64,000 bases of DNA. It comes from Strigamia acuminata. Its lineage: Eukaryota > Arthropoda > Chilopoda > Geophilomorpha > Linotaeniidae. Shown here piece after piece: positions 1 to 11,226 of the stretch (position 1 is the stretch's first letter; each line of letters starts with the position of its first letter). Location: positions 18,166,001 to 18,230,000 of the forward strand of contig OX442316.1 of the NCBI GenBank assembly GCA_949358305.1, written 5' to 3'. A model generated the notes under the pieces. It searched no databases and was not told the origin of the DNA. It saw only the letters and a program-made list of their open reading frames with translations. Both the position numbers and the translations under genes were made by a program.

Positions 1-698
1 GAACAATGTGCAGCTCGGCCGCCGAGGGAGAAAGACCACTGTTGTTCGAAGACGGTTCCCGTACCCCGACGCAGTGAGATGAAGGAAATGCCGAAAAGCG
101 AACCCACCAAGAAAGATTTTATTTCCTTAAACGCGTCCAAAGTAGTTTTAACGCCCGCCCTCAAACCGGTTATTAAACAAGTCGACTCGAGGACCGGAAA
201 CAGTTTCCAACTACCAACTTCGGGATTGCAACCGCTATTTTTGAACAAAAAAGTTCGTTCGAAAAATGCACAAAATATAGGCAAAAATGAAATATATTAT
301 TTTCTGTTGGGATTTGCAGAGTTATGGTCGCGTTCCTCCGTATTTGGAGCAAAGGAAAAAGGAGATCGAAGACGAACAGAAAGAATACGAGGCTTACATC
401 GGTGAAAATGTGGAACAAGGGAATATGAAACAAGTTGCGGACGAGGAACGGAAGAAAATGCTGGAGGTGGGGCTGATGGGGGTGGCGAAACGTGTGGAAT
501 GTGAATTTATTTAAATTTGTCGTTTAGGGCTTGAAAAATAACTGGGATTCGCTGTTTAAAATATACCAGAAGATGTCGCTGACGATCGACACTGTGGGGA
601 AGAAGAGGAAAAAGGCGCAGTTGGAAGCCGAGATGAAACAACTGGAAAAAGACATTTCCTTGCTCGAAGGATATCCAACTATTTATTTATTGCAGTAG
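1..698 (+). CDS. ENKUR: Enkurin, C-terminal part (5' end outside window)
   Basis: Three exons: 1-252 (open to base 1, so the start lies upstream or in an earlier exon), 320-466 and 528-698 (stop TAG 696-698). The introns are 253-319 (67 bp) and 467-527 (61 bp), both GT-AG and phase 0. The joined frame gives 189 residues against about 255 for the family, so roughly 60-70 N-terminal residues are missing. Seen: an N-terminal segment with KDFISLNA and a VDSRTG...SGLQP..LNKK stretch, then SYGRVPPYL, a charged helix (QRKKEIEDEQKEYEAYI) and DEERKKMLEGLKNNWD. It ends with an IQ-like basic helix (KKRKKAQLEAEMKQLEKDI) close to the C-terminus. This order is typical of enkurin, a microtubule inner protein of ciliary and sperm doublets first described as a TRPC-channel and calmodulin adaptor. 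An internal Met at 79-81 is not the likely start because conserved-looking sequence precedes it. The gene converges on the Grb-family gene. Confidence 0.93.
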
Positions 699-931
699 AT
701 CTCGATGGAAGAAAATTTGTGGAGATATATAGAGACGGACGAAGGGTTTGTATTGGTTAAATCGATATAAAAGGACGAACGGACGACAAAATTTGATAAG
801 AAATGTATAACATTTTTAAAAAAAGAACAAGTTTTTTACATTTTACATTTTTCGACGAATTATTTGGAAGAAAAGAAGAAAAGTTCGATATGTATTGATT
901 GAAACGGATGTGTATCGATGGATACGTTTAT

Positions 932-937
932 ATTAAA
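932..937 (+). other. Candidate poly(A) signal of ENKUR (ATTAAA)
   Basis: ATTAAA lies 234 bp after the ENKUR stop and is the first good hexamer I see on the plus strand. Cleavage 10-25 bp downstream would place the transcript end on top of the stop codon of the convergent Grb-family gene (946-948). In the other direction, the nearest AATAAA on the minus strand is at 682-691, inside the last ENKUR exon, so the two mRNAs probably overlap at their 3' ends. Confidence 0.45.
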
Positions 938-945
938 GTTTGGTT

Positions 946-1963
946 TTAAGGTGATTCTTTGAGCAGAGATTTTGTTTGAACGATGTAGTGAGTGAGGCGG
1001 GTGGGAAGGCAGCCGTGGTTGAGTTGGTGGAACTCGACTAGTTGTAGCACGTCGTAGAACTTGGTTTTGCCGTTGTCCATGGAGTACACAATCTGTTCGT
1101 TGTCGTCGACCTGTATAATAAAAATAAAATTTAAAAAAAATTTGCGATTTGTTTGACTTTTATTTACGATTGTTTACTTACCGGCAAAATTTGAGTGTGG
1201 TAAATTTTATCGCTGTATATAAATGACAGAACGAATGTGTTAGGCGTCGAATGACTCTTATCACGTACTAGAAAAACACTACATTTTGAAGGGGAAAAAA
1301 TACATGATTTTCAGTTATTTTTATTACAATTACAATATCGGTGTGTAATTGAAAACAATAATTGATTGCTTCAGTGGGCACGTTTGAATTTGTATTTTTA
1401 ATAAATAAATGACAAATTAATTTATGAAATTTCTTGTAAAATTTAAAAAAATCGAAAATTTTAAACTTATTTCGATAATTTTAAACTTATTTCGATAATT
1501 TTTAGGTTTTTTTCATAATTTTTAGGTCTTTTTCATAATTTTTAGGTTTTTTTCATAATTTTTAGGTTTTTTTTCATAATTTTTAGGTTTTTTTCATACT
1601 TTTTAGGTTTTTTTTCATAATTTTTAGGTTTTTTTTCATAATTTTTAGGTTTCTTTCATAATTTTTAGGTTTTTTTTTATAATTTTTAGGTTTTTTCCAT
1701 AATTTTTAGGTTTTTTTCGATAATTATTTGTCATTTACGAATATTTTCCGAATTGTTTTTCCTCCAAAAATGAAAAATAAAAATTCCGACTTACCCGTTA
1801 ACCGTCCCGTGCTTTGTAAGTAACTGAATCGCTTCTTCTCTGGTCAAGCCATTGTGGAACCACGGCTGCGTTATATGCACCCCATAGTCCAACCCCACGA
1901 CACTGCTCACGTTACTCGATTTCCGTATCAGCACTTTCTAAATTTCCAAAATCGATTATTTCT

Positions 1964-1994
<31 letters not shown>

Positions 1995-4900
1995 CAGCAA
2001 AACTTGTTTACAAAATGATCGATTACCTTATTCCGATTGTAGCCCTCAGCTTCTGCAATGGCTCTGGCCCTATTAGGATCCTCGACAATTCTACCCCGCT
2101 CTCCAGTAAAATCCATAGCAACACGACTCCTCGTGCTTTCCTTTATGCAAAGAGATGAGAAAACGGGATTAGAACTTTAAATGCTTCATCTCATCATGCA
2201 GTCCGTGTTTACATCGCTAACTTTTGAACTACTAAAATCTTTGCCATTGCAGTTGACTCGTGATTGCACGTTTTTAAAATTGTCCCGCAATTGCTTGCCG
2301 TACTGCACGGGCGAAATTCAAAATTAAATTTCATTTAAAGTCAACATTTTTGTTTACATCTTCGTTTTGTTTACCTTTGCTAACCGTAATCCAGCGATCC
2401 AGCAAGTTCGGATTTTTTCGTTATCGCATGCAAAAAATATATTTTTGGCTTCCACGTTTTTTGTTTGGTCTTGCAACTTGAAATTATATTTAAAAAAAAA
2501 AATAGAATTAAGTTAAATTAAAAATGAGCGGACAATTCAAGGTTTTGTTTTGTCTGTGGTTGAAATTGATGGGAAACAGATGGTGCTTTAAAGAGGTCAA
2601 ATGTGAATAAATCGCACTTTGATAACTGAAAGGGAAATTTGAGAATCAAAAACCTTTTTTTCAAGGTCATTATCCTCCGATTACTCGAGATTATCACTAA
2701 AAATCGTGTAGACTGGTAAATGAAAAAAAAATATATCGCAGTTCATTCACGTGTTTCTGTTTTAGCAATTTGATGTTATTTTTTGACTTTTCTAGAAAAA
2801 CACTCGCGTCGTGCCAGCTGTTTTTATTTTTTCCCTTTTAAGGATGATTCGCACTTCAATCAAACGTCAAAAAAATATATACATATAATGAAAAAGGAAA
2901 AATAAATTCAACCTAAATCATTTTATCAGTCTCCACATATTTAAAAAAATTTAAAGAATAAATTTTTTTTATTTTTTTTGGTTTCATTGCACTTAAAATC
3001 CAGGATTCAATTTCCTGTTTCAACTCTCTCTCCACCACATTAGTTTGGCACTTGTAAAGCTTGACAGCTTCTCTGACATGCTTCAATGTGCCCTTCGCGT
3101 TTCTAAATCTTCACATTTTACAATTGGAAGGTAAAAAAGAGCAAATACCTTCAAGCAGAAGCAAAATTCGGTCGGAATTTTAAAGTATTTGCCATCTTTT
3201 TCAAAACTATACACATTGAAATCGTGTAGATCTGCACAAATATTAAATTTACTCGGATCCTGCAAATGATAAAAAAAAAAATAACCAAAAAAAAAAATAA
3301 TAAAGACACACTTACTGTGATTTTCGACGTAAATGAATAGTAAAGTGTGTTTTTAATCAAAAGAAAATACGCTTTCTTCCACAATTCCTGTAAACTCCAT
3401 TGTATCCACAAATGGCCAAATATCTTCGGAGGTTCGCCTTTAGATTTGATTAACCACTAAAACACAGATCGAATAAATCAAAAATAGAAAAAAAAGCAAA
3501 TAAATATCTCACCTTTAGTGTCATAATTTTACTCAAATCCTGTTCATCGGTTAGGCAATCACTTTGAGAATCAAATTCTATCATATCGAGAGGAAAAAAT
3601 TGCTAGAAATTAAAATAAATGTAAATCACTGCATTTTATATCCATTTAATTCACGGTATGTTTATAGTTGTTTATGTTTCCTTAATTTGTGGCGGAAAAA
3701 ATTATTTTCCGTTGTTTACTTTTCTTCAAGTAGAACAAAGGGCTAATGATGGCAATTAGCACGAATGCTAGAAGTTAATTTGCAAAGTTTGAATTTTTCA
3801 TGTTTGATCTCGTTTTGATCATTTTTAGATGAAAACAAAATCGGGCTTCACTGCGCGACATTTCATAAATCGTGTTACCAACATTTTAATTTTTGCCACA
3901 GTCAAAATAATGACAGGAAAATGCGACTGTTAATGTGCCCGTTAAAATGTATTAAAGGAAGGCGCAATCCCATTAAGCTTAAAGCACAGGGCTGCAATCA
4001 ATTCAGTTCCTGGGCGCATCTAATTACGCAGGTATTATCTATGCTTGCCTAACCACAAACACAATCCGATTGTGGACTCATTGAAAAGGGAATTTAGTTG
4101 CGACATTCTTGAATGGATAAAAGAATAGAAGAATGACTTACTGAAGGGTTCCTGAGAATCTCGTATTTTCTGAAATCTTTTCTGAAGTAAAACCTGTTGT
4201 TGCAAGTGGATTGTTTACATCGTCTCCAAGACAGAAATATTTTCAACACTTCTTCGTGATCCTCCAGGCTTCTTTCTTCACGTTCAAAATGTGCGATTAA
4301 TGGTCTTATTTGCTAACAAACTCAAACTCAAACTCACCTAATCCTAATTCATCCAGGTACTCCACAACCGACCAATTTGTGTCTTTGGCTACGTGGTTTT
4401 TCAATGCCAGTAATTGGCAGAGATCACTGGTCCTCAAGTTTTCTTCGACCACGATGGTTTTGCAACTGCCATCTTCGTTGTAGAAATCAACGTCTGCCTT
4501 GAAAACACGAGTTAATAACACTTACTCACTAATCTCAGTATTGAAACGAATGTAATTCACATTTCACCAAAATCACATAAACGAAACAAATACAATATTA
4601 TTTTTAGAAATACTGAATACTGAATTGATTGGCATCAAGAATTCAAGATGCCGGGCGCAGACTAAGTTAGTGTAAGCTTAGGTGTATCAAATGCCGTCTA
4701 TTTCTATGATTTTGGCGTGTCTGGATTCTGGAAGGGAGGAATTATTTCTCAACTTTGGATCTGACGAAAGGATTAGGGTTGCACCGAATATTCGGCATAT
4801 TCGGCCAAAAAACCGAATATTCTGTATTCGGCCGAACATCAACCTGACATTCGGCCGAATACATAATAATGATAAAGTTGACAAATTTGCATTTTACAAT

Positions 4901-6730
4901 GCAAGTTTTTGCTTTATTAGAGTGAATACTAATAATTTTCACCTTATAAATTGCATTTTACCAGATAACTTTTTGGGTAAAAATTGCAAAAAATTGCAAA
5001 AAACGTACAATTTTTTTGTGAAAACTGCATGGCAATTGCTTTTTTGGTGGTAAAAATTGGTTTTTTGATGTGGTAATTGCTTTTTTCAACAGTGGGAATC
5101 GGTTTTTCGGCATGAAATGGCGATTGCTTTATTCGGCTCGGGAATTGCTTTTTACAATGTAAATTTGTTTTTAAAATTATTATTCGGTTATTCGGTATTC
5201 AGTGCAACCCTAGAAAGGATTTTATCAGATAAAACTGAAGCCTGAAGACAGACCAAAGACAGCAAAGACAGCTTTTGCTATCCTAATATCCCTCGAGTTA
5301 CGCGGTTATCCAATTGTATGGTTTGCTATACAGTATTTGCTACCAAAATTTCTAGGGACTAAGTGTATGTATTAATTTATTGGCGGACATTTCAGATGAT
5401 TTAAGGGAATAAACCAAACTAAAGTAAATTAAGTAGTTAGGAAGCTGTTGAGAATTTATTTGGATGTGTCAATATTGAAAAGACATCCGGTGTGATTGGA
5501 AAAAGAGTAGTGTTGCTAGTCACAAGAGCCAGTCTGGTTTCCAAGGTTTCGAGCACTTTGCCGGTCATTAAGTTATGTCGCATTGCTGCCTACCCAATTT
5601 GCCAATACCCACGCACTAAGCTTGTAATCGGATCGGATCGGATGCGGTTTCAGGTAAATCTGCATCCGATCCGAAATTAGTGCGGATCGAGAAATGCAGA
5701 TCCGCATCCGAACCGCATGCCCAGGTCGGCATACCCGCATCCGATCCGCATCCGATCCGCCATCAATCCGCGGATTGCGGATCAATTGCGGATCAATTTT
5801 TTTTTTTTTTTTTTTTTTAATTATTATTTTTTTCCCCTAATTTCGGCGCAAACAACACACAGACACAACTCCCTGCTTGAACAATTAAATTCCCCATTCA
5901 AAATTACTTAAAATCGAAAAAATAAACAAAAAAAAGCCCAACCGGCGCACGCAGCCAGCGATGAATAAACGATCGAAAAAGACCGAAACCGAACCGGGCG
6001 ACTAAACACCCGCCTTTTTCTTGTTCTCCCGTCACCATTACAAACCTGTATGTCTTCGCCGGTGCTGTTGGGTGGGAAGAGTCGGAGAAACAGGTCGCGC
6101 TTGCGACCTCGGGCGTCAGGCGACGATCGACGATCGACAGCGTAGGCCCTACGTAGGCCCTACGCCTTACGCCCTACGATTAGCCAGACCCGCTGAAAAG
6201 GTGTACAGGGGTGTGGTCGTGATCGGTGGACGAGAAAAAGGCAGGTGTTTAGGCCTTTTTGATTGTTTGTTAGTCGCTGCGTGCGCCGGTTGGCCTTTTT
6301 TTTGTTTATTTTCTCGTTTTTAACAAAATAAAAAAAATTTGCGGATTGTTCGAATCAATCCGCGGATTTGGCCAATCCGATCCGCGGATTGGTTGCGCGG
6401 ATTAGCCACCCGTCCGATCCGCAAGCGAATCCGCAGGCGGATCATTTAAAAGAATCCGCATCCGCATCCGAACCGACCCGATCCGCGGATGTGCGGATCC
6501 TATCCGATCCGATTACAAGCTTACCACGCACTCAGAGACTGAGGAAGTTTATTTCCATTTTCAATAACGGAAATGGACAATTTTTAATAACGAAATGAGA
6601 GTAAAAATTGACTTACTTCTTTTATGTCTTCACCATCATCATCACTTAATTCAGACAAGGCTAAAGATGATTTGCTGTCACAAAGTCTTTCGTAGCTGTT
6701 GTTGCCCAACATGCAATTACAATTCATCAT
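946..6730 (-). CDS. Grb7/10/14: Grb7/Grb10/Grb14-family adaptor (RA-PH-BPS-SH2)
   Basis: Twelve coding exons, minus strand: 6730-6617, 4497-4338, 4275-4142, 3602-3513, 3456-3316, 3259-3149, 2476-2375, 2302-2213, 2140-2027, 1937-1795, 1278-1182, 1110-946. All introns are GT-AG and phases agree throughout, giving about 486 residues (vertebrate members are about 530-600). Residues 1-38 are an acidic N-terminus (SDDDGEDIKE). About 39-115 form a Ras-associating domain (EDGSCKTIVVEE, CQLLALKNH, DTNW, LERSLEDHE). About 175-295 form a PH domain (WKKAYFLL, LYYS, PTEFCFCLK, RTCWIAGLRLAKYGKQL). About 315-360 form the BPS region (VAMDFTGERGRIVEDP). About 376-475 form an SH2 domain (PWFHNGLTREEA, FLVRD with the phosphotyrosine-binding Arg, LQLVEFHQLNHGCLP). 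Family role: cytoplasmic adaptor that binds activated receptor tyrosine kinases, often inhibiting insulin-type receptors. The N-terminus is short and lacks the proline-rich region. The first exon and start codon are the least certain part; it has an acceptor at 6742-6743, so a 5'UTR exon probably lies upstream. Confidence 0.92.
1465..1730. repeat. AT-rich minisatellite, ~20-bp unit, in a Grb-family intron
   Basis: About eleven tandem copies of a unit of the form TTTTTTCATAATTTTTAGG, period 19-21 bp with variable T-run length, preceded by two diverged copies carrying TTTCGATAATTTTAAAC. It lies wholly inside the 516-bp intron 1279-1794 of the minus-strand Grb-family gene, between the two exons that share the SH2 domain. 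Confidence 0.85.
1968..1994. repeat. A27 homopolymer = polypyrimidine tract of Grb intron 1938-2026
   Basis: On the minus (coding) strand this reads as 27 T about 30 bp before the 3' splice site at 1938-1939. It fills a third of an 89-bp intron and probably serves as its polypyrimidine tract. Confidence 0.7.
2913..3101 (-). other. Unassigned intronic reading frame inside the Grb-family gene
   Basis: A 62-codon frame within intron 2477-3148. It begins after an AG at 3103-3104 and ends at TAG 2913-2915. Its first ~38 residues look coding-like and helical (LKHVREAVKLYKC, VVERELKQEIESW). It cannot be spliced in frame to the preceding PH exon: that exon ends in phase 0, while this frame needs two bases from upstream. 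The PH domain is complete without it. It has no ATG. Possibly chance, possibly part of an alternative transcript. Confidence 0.2.
3603..4141 (-). other. Intron of the Grb-family gene, no further content seen
   Basis: GT-AG intron of 539 bp between the exon ending ...EILRNPS and the exon starting QFFPLDM. It is AT-rich, and I see no repeat, RNA gene or extra exon in it. Confidence 0.7.
4774..5212. mobile_element. Non-autonomous hAT element (439 bp) with 8-bp TSD
   Basis: The ends are inverted repeats of about 17 bp with one mismatch: TAGGGTTGCACCGAATA on the left, and TAGGGTTGCACTGAATA on the complement of the right end. They are flanked by perfect 8-bp direct repeats GAAAGGAT at 4766-4773 and 5213-5220. 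An 8-bp duplication and TAGGG termini fit the hAT superfamily. The subterminal regions are packed with the motif ATTCGG(CC) in both orientations. There is no transposase frame. The element sits in intron 4498-6616 of the Grb-family gene. Confidence 0.92.
5617..6523. mobile_element. Non-autonomous hAT-like element (907 bp) with 8-bp TSD
   Basis: Perfect terminal inverted repeats of 22 bp, beginning TAAGCTTGTAATCGGATCGG at both ends, are flanked by perfect 8-bp duplications CCACGCAC at 5609-5616 and 6524-6531. The subterminal zones (about 5630-5795 and 6340-6510) carry dense copies of GGATCGGAT, ATCCGCATCCG and CCGCGGATT. The interior has a T20 run (about 5799-5818), GC-rich unique DNA and a short internal repeat (TAGGCCCTACG, about 6143-6180). 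No transposase frame is present. It lies in the same Grb-family intron as the 4774-5212 element. Confidence 0.9.
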
Positions 6731-8249
6731 GTGGTGAAAAACTGGAAAAATGAATTTCTCATGAGTCAGCATAAATAATGGAGTTGGCGTGCAATTTTTA
6801 TAAATTAAGCGTGTCTGCTCTGCACATTTATTATGCTGAACTGCGAGGACAACGACCTGTTTGCAAGAGGTGCAAAATTGAGACTCGTATATCATTTATT
6901 AAAGGTTACACGAGCAAACATAAACATGTTATCCGGCTGATTCACACTTTGAATTTATGCCTTGCTCAAATCTCGCGAATAACAAAGAATGGAATTAAAA
7001 TGGAATTAAAATGGAATTACAATGGAATTAAATTTTTTTTCAAATTTACAAAAGAAAAAGAGAAAAAAATTGGTAATGCATGAGGCATTGGGACAATTCA
7101 TACAACATCCTGGATTCATTTTTTTTATTTCATCAGCATCACAAAGAAAAAGATCTGAATTTTTTTTTATTATCATTTTTAAATTTGCAAATAAAAAAAA
7201 GTTGAGAATTTAATCAAAAGTTTTAAAAGTTTAAATAAAAAAAAAAATAAAACCAGATTTACATAATTTCAAGGGACTTGATCAATTTTGCATTAATTTC
7301 CTATCAAATTGATGGATAAAATTTTGCTTAGATGCCATTTTTTTTTTTTTTTTTTTTAATAATTCATTTTTTAAGGTTTCACGAAGGTAATTTGATTTTC
7401 AGCAGTGTTAAAACAAAGTATCGATTGCAATTTATTCCGATCGTCGAGTCCCGACTGTTGAAAATACGATTAAGACGTTAAAAAGGCATTAAAATTGGTC
7501 TGCCCGCCGTCACGACGGTCAGTATTTTCATGTAAAAAATAGTCATTCAATGGAGTGTGTACAAAAATATTGTGTCGCGTGGAAAGTCAACAACTTTTTC
7601 CGACGCCAGAATGCGTTATTTGAAAGCAGAAAAAGTCATCAGGATTTATAAGCGGAGATTTATTGCTGACAGGTTCGCGGGTTTCATTTGTATTGTTATG
7701 AAAACACGAAGGAACGGAAGAAAGAAAAAGACTTTTTGCTCGATTTTTTTTTCTTTCTTCTTAAATTCAAGTTTATGGTTCCATTAAAGTCGACATCATA
7801 AATCAATAGGTTGTCCTCCCACGGGTCAACGCGTTATTACATTAAGGTTGATGTCGATTTACAACGAGTTGAGGCATGTTGGAGAAAACATTAGCATTGA
7901 TTGATGTATTTAATTTTTATTTGGTTTTGAATATTTCGCGTGAGGTTTTTCTGGGTTTGTGCCATCCGTCTTTCGCAGTTGATGGTTTTTAAAGAGAAAC
8001 GTATGGTACGGCGCTGCTGCATCGAGATGAGCAATTCGAGTTTCCATTTTCGGTGATGTCATTTGATGGAACAATTTTTTGTTTTCTTTGAAAGCTTTGG
8101 TTAAAATTTTGGATTTAATTGTGAATATCCGTGGTTGGCATCGGTTCAATGTTTGGATTCAAAATCTCATCATTTTTATTGATCGTAATTAAACTGATAA
8201 GATTTATCACGCAATCTGGAAAAATTGTTTTGTAAATATGCCAACATTA

Positions 8250-8286
8250 TTTTTTTTTTGTTTTTAAAAAAAAAAAAAAAAAAAAA
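8250..8286. repeat. T/A homopolymer hairpin-like run
   Basis: A run of 10 T, a G, 5 T and then 21 A: a self-complementary block able to form a hairpin. Confidence 0.7.
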
Positions 8287-9443
8287 TGAAACAAAACAAA
8301 GGAAATTCAACCGGTTCATCCCTTAAATCAACAATTGATCCGCTTTCGCTTCTGCTCATCACACGATTGACGTGTATCTATTTATGTACACGTTGCCATC
8401 ATCAGCCCCCGAAACGATATAATTTCAAAGCCATTTGGAGCGTTTTTACGAGCTAATATACCTCGCAACAGATCTGATGTAATTTCAAGTTATGACAAGT
8501 TGTGACTTACCAACGGCTCGGATTCCGGAATTAGGAACGGTCTGCGAATATTTTCACTGCCGATTGATTAAAACACGCGACCGGTCTCCCTCTTCGTGTT
8601 AAGTAGACTCGCCTATGACAGTGATATCGAGTCCCGGATGTGTAAACATGCTTCTTCAAAGCCGACGTCATACAAATGCCATAAGGAGAAAGATTTTTTT
8701 CTTTCGAAATGAAGCAAATCGCATCTATATATAGCCATTTCGTAGCGATTTCTTAAGACGGTTATTGAGATGTTGAAATGATTTTAAACCATTTTTTTTT
8801 TAGTCATTAAATTTCCCGCTTGCTGTCGCTGCCGTATCGTGGCGCAATCTCGCGAGTAAAAGTGCAAGGTGGCTAAACAAAGCATCGTATTGTTTCGAGA
8901 TATGAAGCCGAGGGAAATCGAAAGGTAAGTGTCGTTGGACGCGTTGTTTTTCGAGATGATATTAAAACGATAGGGAAATGTTTAGATGGAAATCGGTAAT
9001 TGGCAATTGATTGACCACTTGAAACGGCGGGAGATTTGAAGGGAAGGGAAAAGCGAAGCGCGGAAAAATCAATACGAGCATACATTAAGCCTAACGCGAT
9101 TTTCACGTGGTTGAACAGGTTGAACTCGGTAAATATTAGTTTAATCATAATTTTCTCATTAATTTCTAAACATACACATTGATTGTTTTAATTTAGGAGG
9201 AAATTGTTCCGCGAAGCTCACAATGGATGAAATAAAAAAAATAAAAATGGCGGCGTAACATTAAATAAATCAATAAAAAAAAAAGTGTTATTGAAGAATT
9301 TTCTGGCAAATCAATATTGATTCGGCGAGAAAACGGAAATATTGCATGAGAAATTCACACAAACAAAAATCTAGGGATTTGAGTTGATAATTTCCGAGTT
9401 AAATTAATGATGTAAGTTGTTGAGCATTTTTGTTTCTCACTTT

Positions 9444-9469
9444 TTAATTAATTAATTAATTAATTAATT
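9444..9469. repeat. (TTAA)n tetranucleotide repeat
   Basis: About six and a half TTAA units in tandem, fully palindromic. Confidence 0.9.
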
Positions 9470-11208
9470 TTGTGTGTTTTTAAAAAAAATATTTTTTCTT
9501 TTTCTAGATCATTAATATTACGACGCAAAAACATAGCTGTGTAGGCGTTAATTCCGAGAGCCTATTAATTTTGACACAGTGCACGTAGAAAACCTATGGA
9601 GACTCGTCGCTAATATAAGTGTACGCGTAAAAATCTCATTACCAACTCAATAGAGGAGACTTTTGCGACTAATTTTCAACTTTAAACGTCTCTGCAGGAC
9701 TTTATTTGGATTTTGAAAGTAATTTTACAGAATTGGAGCATGTTGAAATCCAACTTGGCATTGATTATTTCTTTTGCTTACGACAGAAACGAATAAATGT
9801 AAATACGCACACGCGATGTCCACAACCAAATGGTAAGATTCATTTTCGAGCGAATATAATTACGTGCAGATGCGTTTTGAGCATTTAACCGAGATATTTG
9901 TGCGAAAACGCCGTAAGAAACGCATTTGCACGTTATTTGGGCGTTTGAATAGAAATTTAGGTCCAATGATGGATTAAATTGGTTTTGATTTTGAATTTGA
10001 AAATGGCGAGAGCTAAGAGTAAGCTCAAGAGCTAATGGGATGAGTGGTGTAAATATTTGATGGGTTGATTAGTCCAGGTAAATCCGACATTGTGGGTCTT
10101 GGAAGCATTGCCATTCAGTTGAAGTTTGCCAAACAAGCCAAGCATGGAATTGCTCTTACAGCTTTTGTGAATGCAAGTAGCAACCTTTATGCGGGAGAAA
10201 AAAAAAGTCTTTGCTTTTGCTTGGTGCTTACATTAAGCTGCGAGTGGCCAAACCCTGTGTGGTATCGACTGTTGGTTGCAAACACTCGATAATGTGGGCA
10301 GCGTGTGTAGAAACATTCATAAAAATCGTCTTAGCAACCCGAGGAAAGAAGGAAAGGAAGGAATCTCCAATATGATCGCTATCAACTTGAAGCGCGCAAA
10401 ATGTACTTTTGCTACCTCTGGATGATGCACTTTATTTGTGCCCGTGTGAGGCTCAAATTTGCACATTTATGAAAACATTTTGGAATATTTTTTTATTTTT
10501 TTTATTTTTTTGAGAAGATTAATATTTAGTTTAAAGGGGTGCTGAGATGATTATATTTGACCAGTGTGAAGGAATTAACGAATTCATTGAGAATGGTGCA
10601 GCACACGCGGGGGAATTTGTGCATCATAAATTGTGACGTTGTCACATTTAGCCGCTTTAGTTGAACCGATTGTTTGGACACATCGCAGTGAAAAAAAAGT
10701 TAATTTTGTTGACCAATTGCTTATTTAAGCATCTTGTTTGACAATTGTAACACAAATTGTATTGCAAATACTGTTTGTCAGGGTGATGAATAAAATATTT
10801 GAGGCCAGTAGACTATAACCGTTCCATTCAAACTCAAACATGTGCCATTTCTTAATCTGTGCTCCGAATAAACTCCCGAGCGTTTAATCGGTAATTTTTA
10901 CAACAAAACCCCGGCGCCTAAATGGGCCGAGGCCCCTAAACGGACCAGGCAGCAATTCGGAGCTTTGTGGTAAAATAAGAATGAAATGATGCACCAACAA
11001 ATTCCAGCAATTAAAAGAGTTAAATTGGCCGTTTAAACTGTTTATTTTTGCGTCGAAAAACGGGTGTGGATTTGTAGTTTGAGAAACTATGTGTTAGGGC
11101 TGCGTGTAACTGTTTACAACACGGGATGCTGAAGATAGTGGTAATCCAGATGAGGCCGTAAAATGGCCCTCGTTTTTATCCATAGCCAGATGGGCTGGGA
11201 GAGGAAGA

Positions 11209-11226
11209 AGAGAGAGAGAGAGAGAG
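11209..11226. repeat. (AG)n microsatellite
   Basis: Nine AG units. A second (GA)n run lies about 350 bp further on, at 11571-11587. Confidence 0.9.

Noticed and set aside
1182..1268. Acceptor CTAG before TACGTGATAAG for the second SH2 exon
   Set aside because: It leads to an immediate in-frame stop. The upstream acceptor (exon start 1278) restores GVFLVRDKSHS, the SH2 core.
1465..1730. Regularly spaced repeats considered as a CRISPR array
   Set aside because: The units are contiguous and degenerate with no unique spacers, inside a eukaryotic intron.
4219..4275. A donor-like GTAAAC (4213-4218) that would end the RA exon at 4219
   Set aside because: The frame continues without a stop through 4142, the extra residues include the family motif FYFRKDFRKYE, and the downstream AG gives the wrong phase.
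4770..4785. TTAGGG word considered as telomere-like
   Set aside because: Single occurrence, explained by the hAT terminus TAGGGTTGCAC preceded by the target duplication.
5573..6323. Open frames across the 5617-6523 element
   Set aside because: They follow the CCGATCC/GGATCGG subterminal repeats and have no similarity to a transposase.
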